From Achatina immaculata (lineage: Eukaryota; Mollusca; Gastropoda; Stylommatophora; Achatinidae), in NCBI GenBank assembly GCA_009760885.1, contig CM019718.1:27076133-27140132 (forward strand): DNA of 64,000 bases. Reading direction: 5' to 3'. The position numbers were made by a program, and so were the translations under genes. The notes below the pieces were generated by a model. That model was not told where the DNA came from, did not search any database, and saw only the letters and a list, made by a program, of their open reading frames with translations. Positions 53,677 through 63,682 of this stretch are shown here, one piece after another. Position 1 is the first letter of the stretch; each line of letters begins with the position of its first letter.

Positions 53677-54365
53677 ATCAGAATTTATAGATATAGAAAA
53701 TATAAATGTATCACCTTAACTGGATCTTTTTCTTCACTTTTAAACATAATCTCCATTTCTCTGCACAGATTTTCCCCATCGCTCTGCAAGTTTGAAAATA
53801 CCCTACCGGAAGAATTCCGTTCCAGCTGACCGACGTCACAGACGCACTGCTTTCTGGACGTTTTCTCCTGTGTGACCCAGCGGGCACAAACTTTTCTATA
53901 GCTTAGGGTTTCAATCATTCACTGTGCTGCATTGTGTCCTGTTCCAAGATTTACAGCAATTTCAGATACTGTGGCACGTTTGTCTTGTTTAATGATGTCG
54001 TCAACCCTCTCCACGTTGCGTTCAGTGGAGGCAGTTCGAGGGCGACCGCTGCGAGGCATATCTTGGATGCTCGTGTTTCCATCTTTGAAATGTTTCACTC
54101 ACCTCCTAACACTGCTAGCACCCATACACACATCTCCGTAAGCAAGTTGAAGTCTTTGTTGAATTTCAGCAGCTGGGATTTCCTCTTTCACGAGCAACTC
54201 AAGAACGGCACGTTGACGAAACGAAACTTCAGCATCCGTCATTTTGTGTATGCTCCGCCTGGTCTCATGACACATGATGGTGTCGTCACGTGGCCTTTAC
54301 ATGAAGTGCAAAGGATGCAGATTAAGATGATACATTTATATTTTCTCTATTTATAAATTCTGATT
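53677..54365 (-). mobile_element. Internally deleted mariner-type transposon
   Basis: About 690 bp with long near-identical terminal inverted repeats of about 40 bp. The left end starts ATCAGAATTTATAGATATAG and continues AAAATATAAATGTATCACCT. The right end read on the minus strand starts ATCAGAATTTATAAATAGAG and continues AAAATATAAATGTATCATCT. TA dinucleotides adjoin both ends (53675 and 54366, within one base of register), as expected for Tc1/mariner. The interior is a minus-strand transposase fragment. Cut-and-paste mobilisation would need an enzyme from elsewhere. Confidence 0.88.
53735..54242 (-). pseudogene. Mariner transposase, N-terminal half fused to C-terminus
   Basis: From the ATG at 54242-54240 the frame reads MTDAEVSFRQRAVLELLVKE, EIPAAEIQQRLQLAYGDVCM, then a TGA where Trp is expected (RR-stop-VKHFKDGN), MPRSGRPRTASTERNVERVD and TVSEIAVNLGTGHNAAQ, a second TGA, and MIETLSYRKVCARWV. 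This is the paired-type DNA-binding half of a mariner transposase. Downstream, in another frame, GIFKLAERWGKSVQRNGDYV is the usual C-terminus. The central catalytic DDD/E region is absent, so the gene is an internal-deletion derivative and also carries nonsense mutations. Intact relatives are about 340 residues. Confidence 0.88.
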
Positions 54366-54419
54366 TAAAAAACATTTGCTCACGACTTTCGGTATGACCC
54401 TCGTACTTCATACCATATC

Positions 54420-54682
54420 TTTCTCTCTCTCTCCCTCTCTCCCTTTCTCTCTCTCTCTCTCTCTCTCTGTGTGAACCTAAAGTGCCCAAGGCACATGGGT
54501 TTTCCACAAACGCCCGCGCCTTCATTTCCGCTCTTATCCAAGTGAGCACTCTATTGCTCAACATCCTCTCTGTTGTTCTTCTCCATGTCTCTTTTGATCT
54601 ACCCTTACATCTGTTCCCCTGTGGTGTCCATCCTAGTGCTATTGTTGGTAGTGAGTCGTCAGTCATCTGGAGCACCATATAT
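54420..54682 (-). pseudogene. 3' end of the same RTE-like family as 2174-5370
   Basis: Minus-strand VLQMTDDSLPTIALGWTPQG, NRCKGRSKETWRRTTERMLS, NRVLTWIRAEMKARAF and ENPCALGT-stop align with residues 920-990 of the intact element, with a small deletion near KDRHLWK. The (GA)n tail is at about 54420-54472 (as CT on plus). 5'-truncated at about 54682. Confidence 0.92.
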
Positions 54683-54931
54683 ATACACCATATATCGCAT
54701 ACTATGAAAGTTATACCTACTACGTAATACAGACTACGTGACGGATATTACATGAGTCTTTTTTGTGTATGTGTGGTATCTTATTTGTGCCACTGTCTAT
54801 ATTCATTTGTTACAAGTTCTGCTACTGACATTCACGCTACAGTCCTTGCTGATAATACGGTGCCAATAAACTTTCTACCCCCCCGGACAAAGAACCAAAC
54901 TTTGTTATCCCTTCATTGGTTCTTTTTCTGT
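54683..54931. other. Spacer without features
   Basis: About 250 bp of apparently unique sequence. Confidence 0.4.
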
Positions 54932-55256
54932 AGTCAAGACGCCTCTCCGATGAGACAGTCAGCGACCCATAGCTGATATGTTAGCGTCAGGGTTAGCGAA
55001 CAATACCTGACCAAGATCCTGTCCCACCTCTCCTTGGTACACTCAGTAACAGGCCTAACCTGGCTAACGGGGCAGGGGTCGCCATCGTCCCCATGGTGGT
55101 AGAGTCTGCTAAAGAAGCATTGCACACCCCCCCCCCCCCCCCCCCCCCGCTTTTTAGCTGTACTCCGTGACTGAAAAGTTAGCTGCCATAACCCGCTCCC
55201 ACGCCGATACGATACTGTGCCTCAACACCTCCACAGCATCGGCTGCGAAGAAGATA
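54932..55256 (+). repeat. Dispersed repeat R1, copy 5 (most complete unexpanded copy)
   Basis: In order: GACGCCTCTCCGATGAGACA, GTCAGCGACCCATAGCTGAT, GGTTAGCGAACAATACCTGA, CCAAGATCCTGTCCCACC, GCTAACGGGGCAGGGGTCGC, a C-run of about 20 (55129-55148), GCTTTTTAGCTGTACTCCGT and CACAGCATCGGCTGCGAAGA. Confidence 0.88.
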
Positions 55257-56185
55257 GGAGATAGCACAAATAAATATATTGCGTGGAAAGCGGAGAAGCG
55301 TGTCTTACCTTTGACCCACATAGCAATCCAAGGTCCAATACCATTAGACTCATCATCATCACCTTCATAAGATAAATAAAACTATATATATAATATATAT
55401 ATATGCAAAGAATCACCTATGGGTCGCTAAGAGAGATACTCATCTAGCGTGAATAATGCAAACTTACGCCCCATTCTAAGTTAGTCTAGACTAAGAGATT
55501 GCTGAATTATTTGCTTATCTCCCTTTAACTGCCAAGTGACTTATGTAAGGGCAAGAGAGCTACTTTATCTACCCCATGTACATCTAATTTGTTTCTGAAG
55601 AATTCTTACAAACTGTCCTGGCAGAGTTTGTGAGAAAGAACTGTTTCGCACACTTCCCGAAGACTTTAACGTCCTTTTAAACAGTGAGTAAAACTCTTGT
55701 GTCTTCGAGTTTTGGTTTTATGATTGCACTCCAAGTTCTTTCAGGATTTTTCTGACTTCATAAACATTTACAAAAAACGTAACGTTTTTTTACACTCATA
55801 AACAATCCCAAAGGAATTTTTGTAACGAGGCCATTAAGCAATTACACTGGGCAATTAGGAAAGAGAGAGAGAGGGAGAGAGAGGGAGAAAGGGAGAGAGG
55901 GGGGGGGGAGAGGGAGAGAGGAGGAGCAGGGTTTCTGTAGAGGTTGTCGCTCTTTGGAAAGCTGGTGAGGGCATGCTAGGAGATAGCCTGCACGTGCAGA
56001 AAAATGTATTCTAGCCGTCCTCTGTCACTGCCCGGACAATTTAATTTCCGTGTGTGTGTGTGTGTGTGGCGTGCATGCATGCGTGTGGGTGAGTGTGGAA
56101 CGCTCAGCCCAAAAAGAAAAAAATGGACAGAATGTGCAGTAGATGTGTCGAGTGGACAGACAGACTGACTGGCTGATGATGATGA
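55257..56185. other. No gene seen
   Basis: Apparently unique, with TATATA near 55383-55405, GAGAGGGAGA-type sequence at 55858-55925, (GT)n at 56051-56068 and a GATGATGATGA/TCATCATCATC palindrome at about 56175-56199 formed with the LINE B tail. Confidence 0.45.
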
Positions 56186-56349
56186 TCTCATCATCATCAG
56201 GTGCCGTGCCGACTGGCGTTGGCTATTATGCTTCTCCAGAGTACCCGATCCTTCATGCAGGCCATCAGTTCAGTTGGTGATCTCCTCTCACACTATCCCG
56301 TCAGACTGTACAGTATCATTTCTCTTGGTCTTCCTCTTGATCTTCTTCC
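56186..56349 (-). pseudogene. LINE family B, copy 3, 3' part
   Basis: The minus strand encodes GRPREMILYSLTG-like, WCERRSPTELMACMKDRVLW and IIANASRHGT-stop, with the stop leading into the TGATGATGATGA tail. It is cut off at CTTCTTCCA by the CR1-like insertion and resumes at 56859. Confidence 0.87.
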
Positions 56350-56858
56350 ATTTAAAATCCATTGATAATACTTCATCCTTTAACTCAAAACTGTTTCATT
56401 ATTTACTTGTGTGTAATTATATGCCTCCATAGAATAACCAGCACTCTCTCAACACGTGACTCGCCAGCCATCAAATACTAAAACGACATAGTTAGAAAAG
56501 CAACTTGTTAGATATTGTTATAAATTATTTTAATGTCTGTTTAAAAAAAATGTTAGAAGATCTGTATTTACAATGTATTTTTGTTTATGTATATGTCTGC
56601 GTATGTATGTGTGCGTGAGTGCTATTTTATTAGGTTAATTACTTCTTCTCTTTTACTTTGAATGTAGTAGTTAAATCTTACACTCTTTTGATATGTTTTT
56701 TTCCTAATTTAATTTGTATATTTGTACTAAATCAAGTGTGTGGGAAGAATGAAAGATGGAGTGATGAAGGGCAGAATGTAAGACGGGCCTGCGTGCCCAA
56801 TTCTTTACCCTTGAAAAATAAAGATTATTCATTCATTCATTCATTCATTCATTCATTC
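56350..56858 (+). mobile_element. CR1-like LINE 3' end inserted in LINE B, copy 3
   Basis: About 510 bp ending in GGGCAGAATGTAAGACGGGC, CTGCGTGCCCAATTCTTTAC, AAAAATAAAGATT and an (ATTC)n tail of about seven units. It interrupts LINE B codons exactly between TCTTCTTCC and TTCTATTTTTCC, which are adjacent in other B copies. Its inner sequence is only partly alignable to the other CR1-like ends. No clear target-site duplication, not unusual for this group. Confidence 0.8.
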
Positions 56859-57910
56859 TATTTTTCCTGTTGTTATAATATTTTCAATGCCCCCTCTTCT
56901 CATTGCATGTCCTATGAAAGTACATTGTCTCTCTCTTATCTTTTTGACAAGGTTTTTTTGTCTCTCCAGCTCTTCTCCTACATTCTTCATTAGTTATTTT
57001 TGCTGTCCAGGGGATTCGCAACATTCTTCTAATAAACCACATTTCTGCTGTTTCCAATGATTTTTGTGCAGACTTGCCTATTGTCCATGATCCATTTCCA
57101 TATAACAAGATAGGTTCTATATAGCATTTTAGGACTCGTTTTCTAACATTCATTGATAAAGATGTGTTAGCTAATATGTTTTTCATTCTCTGAAATGCAG
57201 TCTTTGCTTGGCCTATTCTGTTCCTAATTTCTGTTTTGCATTTCCCATCTGAAGTTATTACTGCTCCAAGGTATTTGAATTTCTGCACCTGCTTTAGAAT
57301 AGTTCCGTTTAATTTAATACTGCATGCTGGTGGATTCTGTTTCTTAGATATAACCATAGTCTCTGTCTTTTTGATGTTCAAAGTAAGGCCTTTCTGTTCA
57401 TTTTCTTTGGCGACTTTATCCAAGAGATTGTGCAGGTCTTGTTGGTTCTCAGCTATCAGTACTGTGTCGTCAGCATACCGAAGGTTGTTAATATTGTATC
57501 CTCCAATTTTTATGCCTGGTTCTGTGATGATTATTCTTAGAATATTCTCGCTGTACAGAGAAAAAAGGTCTGGAGTTAGTACACATCCTTGTCGCACCCC
57601 TTGTTTTATAGGTAGATATTTTCCAATTCTATTTTCAACTCGAACTGCTGCTTCTTGCTGCCAGTATAGATGCTTTACAATCCTCAGGTCTTTGCCGTCT
57701 ATATTGATGTCTTCAAGCATTTTAATATTTTGTTTCACCTTGTCAAATGCCTTTGTGTAATCAATGAAGCATAAGTAGAGATCTTTCTGTACTTCTAAAG
57801 CTCTTTCTGTTAGTGTTCGTAAAGCATAAATGGCATTGTATGTTCCCTTTCCTTCAACAAATCCAAACTGTTCATCTGCTATTTCCATTTTTATCTTTTT
57901 CCTTGCTCTT
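56859..57910 (-). pseudogene. LINE family B, copy 3: uninterrupted reverse transcriptase core
   Basis: An open stretch of 334 codons (57888-56884) holds EIADEQFGFVEGKGTYNAIY, LCFIDYTKAFDKV (motif A), KQGVRQGCVLTPDLF (motif B), NLRYADDTVLIAENQQDL (motif C), GLTLNIKKTETMVISKK, FKYLGAVITSDGKC, CYIEPILLYG and AEMWFIRRMLRIPWTAKITN. Both catalytic aspartate motifs are intact. A few codons are missing after DKVK (compare KHNEIIKML in copy 1). A frameshift after AGETKK spoils the tail domain, and the CR1-like insertion lies beyond it. The endonuclease is missing through 5' truncation near 57910. Not functional, though the best preserved B copy. Confidence 0.88.
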
Positions 57911-58100
57911 GGATGATCACAAGGGGGAATAATCGAATAGGGAGAGGGGGGTAGACGTTTTTCCGAAAGAAGTGGTTTAGCTCTTGTTACCTACAACCAG
58001 TGTGTGGGTGGCTCCATCAGAAGGCGCACGCTTCAGTGAGTGTTGGCACTCAAGGCGGAGCACGTATCGGAATGCCCGGAGTGCGGCCAGTCTCTGATTG

Positions 58101-58592
58101 CGGCAAAAGAATGTAGCCAGAGTTCAAAGTTTCTATTAACTGAAGACAAAAGAATGTAGCCAGAGTTCAAAGTTTCTACTAACTGAAGACAAAATAATGT
58201 AGCCAGAGTTCAAAGTTTCTACTAACTGAAGACAAAAGAATGTAGCCAGAGTTAAAGGCTTCTACTAACGGAGGACAAAAGAATGTAGCCAGAGTTAAAG
58301 GTTTCTACTAACTGAGGACAAAAGAATGTAGCCAGACGTAAAGCCTTCTACTAACGGAGGACAAAAGAATGTAGCCAGAGTTAAAGGCTTCTACTAATTG
58401 AAGACAAAAGAATGTAGCCAGAGTTAAAGGTTTTTACTAACTGAAGACAAAAGAATGTAGCCAGATTTAAAAGTTTCTACTAAATGAAGACAAAAGAATG
58501 TAGCCAGAGTTAAAGGCTTCTACTAACTGAAGACAAAAGAATGTAGTCAGAGTTAAAAGTTTCTACTAACTGAAAACAAAAGAATGTGGTTG
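58101..58592. repeat. 43-bp minisatellite, about 11 copies
   Basis: The unit is ACAAAAGAATGTAGCCAGAG, TTAAAGGTTTCTACTAACTG, then AAG. Early copies have TTCAAAG, later ones TTAAAGG. Confidence 0.95.
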
Positions 58593-59855
58593 CAGAAGAA
58601 CGTTAGTTAACCTCTGACTTAACTGTTAAATAACTTTCCTCAACATTTTCCCGAGAATGGAAGCTGGTCAGTCAGTAAGCCCAACAAAACAGCGAAGGAA
58701 ACTGCCCTTTGATTGTCACCTCACTTCTGTGTACAACAGAAGATCCTGGAAATCCTCACTGTTTTCCTCGTAAAGTTGCTGGGAAAGCCGGATATTAAAG
58801 AGGGTGGGATGTTATATCACTGGCTACTGTTATACTTCTTCTTCTTCTTCTGCATAACATTTCATTAGCGATAATGCATGTTACCCTGATTTTTTTTTTC
58901 GGTGCACCTTCTGGCTAGGTACCTCCGACTTCAGCACCTTTCCTTGCTAGGGCAGACTGTGGTCTTGCTTGGACTGACATGAAGACAGCGGTGTAGGCTG
59001 GCCTGGCCAAAACTTTGTTTTCCAGCCTCTGGTGGCTGTACTTAAGCCCCTTCACGTCAAGCCCAACCTGCAACGCTGGCTGGCCAGACAACTTTGAGAC
59101 AGTTCCACGGAGAGAATCCGACTTTGGGATGAGAAATCCGATGAGTGCCTCAGCGATATCCATTCCCAGTCAACTATAGTCTGCTGGCTCTGTTTTGTTT
59201 ACCTCATTCTGATAACCATTGCTACAGAGACCCATAGGCTTGTCACATCCTGGATTCATTGGTTTCACATCAGATTTTCCTCATCACCGCCGGCGATCTC
59301 CATGTCCCCATCCGTCCATCAACCTGACATTACATTTTACAAAAATAACAATTACAACAAGTGTTGATTGCTACAGGTTTCTAGGCTACAGAAGTAGGGT
59401 CCGAGTTTTAAAGCACTCACATCCATATTCACTGTCTCACAAAGACTATGTTAAAATAAGTGTGTTCTTAACACAGTTGTTCCCAGGTGAACTACTGTTA
59501 TAATAATCGAAAACGAATAGTTTAAATGGCCATCCAGTCAGTAAGTTCTATGAGCTGTAGGGAACACGCTTCTGACAAGGACCAATGCGGCAGAGCTATC
59601 CTTTCCGCAAACAGCATTTTTGTTCTGTTTTGTTTTGTTTTATAACCAGTTTTAACTCTCCTGGCAAGCAACATCTGTTCCGTTAATTCCTCGTCTTTGA
59701 ACAATCACATGTTTGCCATGAGAAGACCGTAATTATCACGTGAAGTAGATTCATCGACTCCAAATGCGAGTCTCCAGAGAACGGGGTGCAGCGGCCATAG
59801 TTCTGTCTATATCCTGGGAACTTCCTTCCAAGTAGCATAAGTTTACAGACCGCCA
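58593..59855. other. No gene established; one candidate frame
   Basis: A (CTT)n of five units at 58833-58850. A minus-strand ATG-initiated frame of 82 codons at 58915-59163 (MDIAEALIGFLIPKSDSLRG at its start) has balanced composition but no domain I recognise; it may be chance or an exon piece. (TTTTG)n at 59621-59641. The rest is unremarkable. Confidence 0.35.
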
Positions 59856-60156
59856 TAACTAATGAAAAATGTTTGAGAAGATCTGGAGACCCAAAAAAAT
59901 CTTGTGAAAAATAAAATAATAAGAGAGGAGATAAATGTAATTTCATAGGACATGCAATGATAAGAAGGGGCATTGAAAATATTGTAACAGGAAAAATAGA
60001 GGGAAGAAGAGCCAGGGGAAGACCGAGAGAAATGATACTGGACGGTCTGACGGGATGGTGTGAGAGGAGATCACCAACTGAGCTGATGGCCTGCATGAAG
60101 GATCGTGTACTCTGGAGAAGCGTAATAGCCAACGCCAGTCGGCACGGCACATGATG
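59856..60156 (+). pseudogene. LINE family B, copy 4, 3' end
   Basis: From a decayed ITNEKCLRRSGDPKKSCEK through CNFIGHAMIRRGIENIVTGK, IEGRRARGRPREMILDGLTG, WCERRSPTELMACMKDRVLW and RSVIANASRHGT-stop. The last 65 codons are open. It is 5'-truncated near 59856. The stop overlaps the (ATG)n tail, which continues to about 60190 with GGTGGTGG interruptions. Confidence 0.9.
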
Positions 60157-60333
60157 ATGATGATGATGGTGGTGGTGATGATGATGTCACAGTGTAACCA
60201 CCACAAGATTTTAACTGCCACTGCCGCCCAACGGAGAATCTTAACACAAGAGTACAAGTTTTCAAACTACTTGTTTCTTGATAATTTTTCATTTCTTGAC
60301 TTTAGCTCTATTTTCCTCCTCCCCCTCCTCCTC

Positions 60334-60368
<35 letters not shown>

Positions 60369-60559
60369 TGGTTTTTCATTTAGTCCCTGGCTCTTTCTTT
60401 CCTCTCCTCCTCAGAGGCCTTTATGCCTTCCCCCTCTCCCTTCTTTTCAGTTTCTCAGCCCTTGACCTTCCTTCAGCTCCACAGAGACCACGTGCTACCG
60501 GTGGAAAAATGGCTGCAACAGAGTACAGAGTGTACGGCTAGATTAGAAAAATAGCAGCT
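60157..60559. other. Trinucleotide tail, then (CT)n; no gene
   Basis: (ATG/GTG)n to about 60190, unique sequence, then CTCCTCCTCC and a (CT)n at 60337-60366. Confidence 0.6.
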
Positions 60560-60930
60560 CTTTAGACGGAGAGAGAGAGGAGAGGAGAGACACAGAGAGA
60601 GGAAATACAGAGAGAGATATAGGGAGAAAGGGAAGAGAGATAGAGACACCGAGAGAAAGACAGAGAGAAGAGAGAGATAGACACAGAGAGGAGAGAGATA
60701 GAGAGACAGAAAAACGCAATAACAGAGAGGCTGAGAGAGACAGATAGAGAGAGAGAGACAAATAGAAAGAGAGAAAGACAAGGAGACACAGAGAAGCAGA
60801 CAGATGGAGCGACAGAAAGAAAGGGAGACACACAGAGAGACGGAGAGTGAAGCAGAGAGAGAGACGGAGAGTGAAGCAGAGAAACAGAGAGAGACAGAGG
60901 GAGAAAGAGAGAGAGAAACAGTAAAACTGA
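60560..60930. repeat. GA-rich low-complexity tract
   Basis: GAGAGAGAGACAGAGAG sequence over about 370 bp with weak 24- to 30-bp periodicities. It is complementary in character to the (CT)n at 60337-60366. Confidence 0.9.
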
Positions 60931-61455
60931 CAGTGACTCGAATCATGGAACCAGGTAAGACGAATAACGAAAACCAGAGAGTACAACTCACTATTAACTG
61001 GACCACCTTGCATCATTTTCATAGGCCATTTCACGCACATACCCAAAAAAAAAATGTGATAAGAGAAATTTTAAAGTTCAGTAAAAGCATCACGTGTCAC
61101 CCCCCACCCCCAAACCCCAATCCCCTCACCCCCTCCCCTCTTTCCCGTCATTTGGGATAAATTAAATCTAGTCATGTGATGACGTATCTTTGGTATTTTC
61201 CTACAACATGATACTATGTTTCTGTGGATATTTGTATGTCACTTCACATATAACCAGTGTTTTAATAAATCTGCCACTTAACCTTTTCAAAATGTTATAA
61301 AACAACATGAAACATCAAGCAATTAAAGCGTTATCATAAAATAAGAAAAGACCACGTGACATTTCAACTTATTTTAAAACAAAATAAGCATCAAAATATT
61401 TTTTAAAGCTGATGCTTATAAAATGACGCTGTAAGTGGATAAATGCATAAACCAA
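60931..61455. other. No gene seen
   Basis: Apparently unique, with C-rich sequence at 61098-61146. Confidence 0.4.
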
Positions 61456-61665
61456 ACTGGTTATCTGACAGAAGCCAAACTAGCTTCCTACCTGGTTATC
61501 TGACAGAAGCCACACTAACTTCCTACCTGGTTATCTGACAGAAGCCACACTAACTTCCTACCTGGTTATCTGACAGAAGCCACACTAGCTTCCTACCTGG
61601 TTATCTGACAGAAACCACACTAACTTCCTACCTGGTTATCTAACAGAAGCCACACTAGCTTCCTA
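61456..61665. repeat. 35-bp minisatellite, 6 copies
   Basis: The unit is TGGTTATCTGACAGAAGCCA, then CACTAACTTCCTACC, with a CTAGC/CTAAC variant. Confidence 0.95.
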
Positions 61666-62871
61666 CCTCCTCTTGCAGGCTGTTCATCTTCAGAAAGTAT
61701 TTTATCCGTTCTAAAGTTCGGATCTTCGACGTTTGTTATCTCTCGCTTTGACCTTTTACCGGCAAATATCAAAGGAAAGATCTCTGTCCAGTACAGGTTC
61801 TCGGACAAGGGAGACTTGTAAAATGTGGTCATTTCTAGGATTTAGGGAGCCGGCGGTGGTAAATGCGGATAGTCGCAACTCGAGTTGGCCGTAAGTCGGG
61901 GGAACGTATATATATATATGTCTTATCTTGTCCTTCCTCATTTACTGCTAGGTGTAGAGGTGAAGTGCAGTTCTCTCCCAATGGCTCGCCTGTTGGGTTC
62001 GTACATTTAGATGTTCAGGGACTCTGCTATACCATCGGTCCATCGTTTGCATGGATGGCCCCTTCCTCTGGTTTCGCCACCCCCAGTTACGGCTGCTACG
62101 TCTCATTATCCGATGGGGATTTTTTTCCCCTACTCTTTTTTTACATTATGGGGCCACGGACGTATATGCGGTTGGACGTTGTCCGAATTAACGTTATGCG
62201 AGAGGGACAGAAATGCGTAACGTTTCATATAACACAAACGTATGGCCGTATCCAAGAAATCACGGCACTTCTTATGGGAACCAATAACAGACTCTCTCTC
62301 TCTCTCCACTTCTCGCGGTGTGTACACATCTTGTAAGATGGCTTTATTATTCATAGCTAATTATGTAATAAGTATCTTAATAAGATGACAGAGTCTTCGG
62401 TCAAATCCCTGTCTCAGCGCCCGATTTAAAAAAAAAACAAAGCAACCACCGCCCACCACACCGGGCCCACGCTGGGCCCCCTACCCAAAACTGTAGGATC
62501 AGCGTACCCCTTTTTATTCGGGCTCCTCTAATCTTCGACATGTGAATCTTTTCTTTAAAAAAAAACAACCAAACAAACAACGGGCTAATACAAGAAGCGT
62601 GACAAACCTGGCCCAGTGTGACACAGTTTATTCGTTATATAGCAAAAAAAAAAAAAAACTTAACAAACGCCAAGACCTGCTTCCGGCTTAAACGACCGCT
62701 ATTTTCAGAAATACACGTTTTATTTACGCAGCTTTGTACTTCTTATGAAAAAAAAAACCAAAAGTGCAACATCTTAAGAGCTTATTCCCGTCGTGTCTAG
62801 ACCAGGTAATAAACAGTGGACGACAAGATGAAGTAAATAACCCAGAGACCCCCACATTTGTCTGCCAACAC
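61666..62871. other. No gene established
   Basis: A plus-strand frame of 157 codons (61863-62336) has no recognised domain. The opposite strand near 61960-62080 reads RGHPCKRWTDGIAESLNI, faintly like LINE tail domains, so this may be another decayed LINE end. A-runs at about 62428, 62560 and 62645. Confidence 0.35.
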
Positions 62872-62946
62872 CCAGCGTGGGAGAGATGAAGATGGCGTGG
62901 GAGAGATGAAGATGGCGTGGGAGAGATGAAGATGGCGTGGGAGAGT
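62872..62946. repeat. 20-bp tandem repeat, 3.5 copies
   Basis: GCGTGGGAGAGATGAAGATG repeats without change. Confidence 0.95.
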
Positions 62947-63125
62947 CAAACGAAAGATGACAAGCGTATCCCGGAACCAAATATCGCGTGGTGAATTATC
63001 CAAAAGATGGGGAGGTCAGGTCAGTAAGTTTAAAATGAGGTACGTATATCCTGATATATTAATGGTGAGATTTGGGGGTCCAGAGGGGGGTGTGGGGGGG
63101 GGGGGGAGGAGATTCTCCAAGAGTC

Positions 63126-63680
63126 AGAAAACCTAAGAAGAGAGGGATTTTTCCAGGAGAGGCACAGATTGTGAAGAGCGGGAATTTCTCCAAAAGTAGT
63201 ATAGATTGTGAAGAGGGGGAATTTCTCCAAAAGTAGCACAGATTGAAAAGATGGGGAATTTTTCCACAAGTAGCACAGATTGAGAAGAGGGGGAATTTTT
63301 CCACAAGCAGCACAGATTGAGAAGAGGGGGAATTTCTTCAAAAGTAGCACAGATTGAGAAGAGGGGGAATTTCTTCAAAAGTAGCACAGATTGAGAAGAG
63401 GGGGAATTTCTCCAAAAGTAGCACAGATTGAAAAGATGGGGAATTTCTCCAAAAGTAGCACAGATTGAAAAGATGGGGAATTTCTCCAAAAGTAGCACAG
63501 ATTGAAAAGATGGGGAATTTTTCCACAAGTAGCACAGATTGAGAAGAGGGGGAATTTTTCCACAAGCAGCACAGATTGAGAAGAGGGGGAATTTCTTCAA
63601 AAGTAGCACAGATTGAGAAGAGGGGGAATTTCTTCAAAAGTAGCACCGATTGATAAGAGGGAGAATTTCTCCAACAGTGG
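63126..63680. repeat. 37-bp minisatellite, about 15 copies
   Basis: The unit is AAAAGTAGCACAGATTGAGA followed by AGAGGGGGAATTTCTCC; CACAAGTAGC/CAAAAGTAGC and AGATGGGG/AGAGGGGG variants. The variant order around 63240-63350 recurs at about 63500-63610, an internal block duplication. Period 37 leaves all minus-strand frames open. Confidence 0.95.
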
Positions 63681-63682
63681 TT

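Noticed and set aside
53593..53829. Cys/Val-rich peptide starting in (GT)n
   Set aside because: It begins in a dinucleotide repeat and runs antisense into the mariner remnant.
61863..62336. 157-codon plus-strand frame as a host gene
   Set aside because: No recognised domain; the opposite strand has a faint LINE-like tail (RGHPCKRWTDGI), so a decayed transposon is at least as likely.
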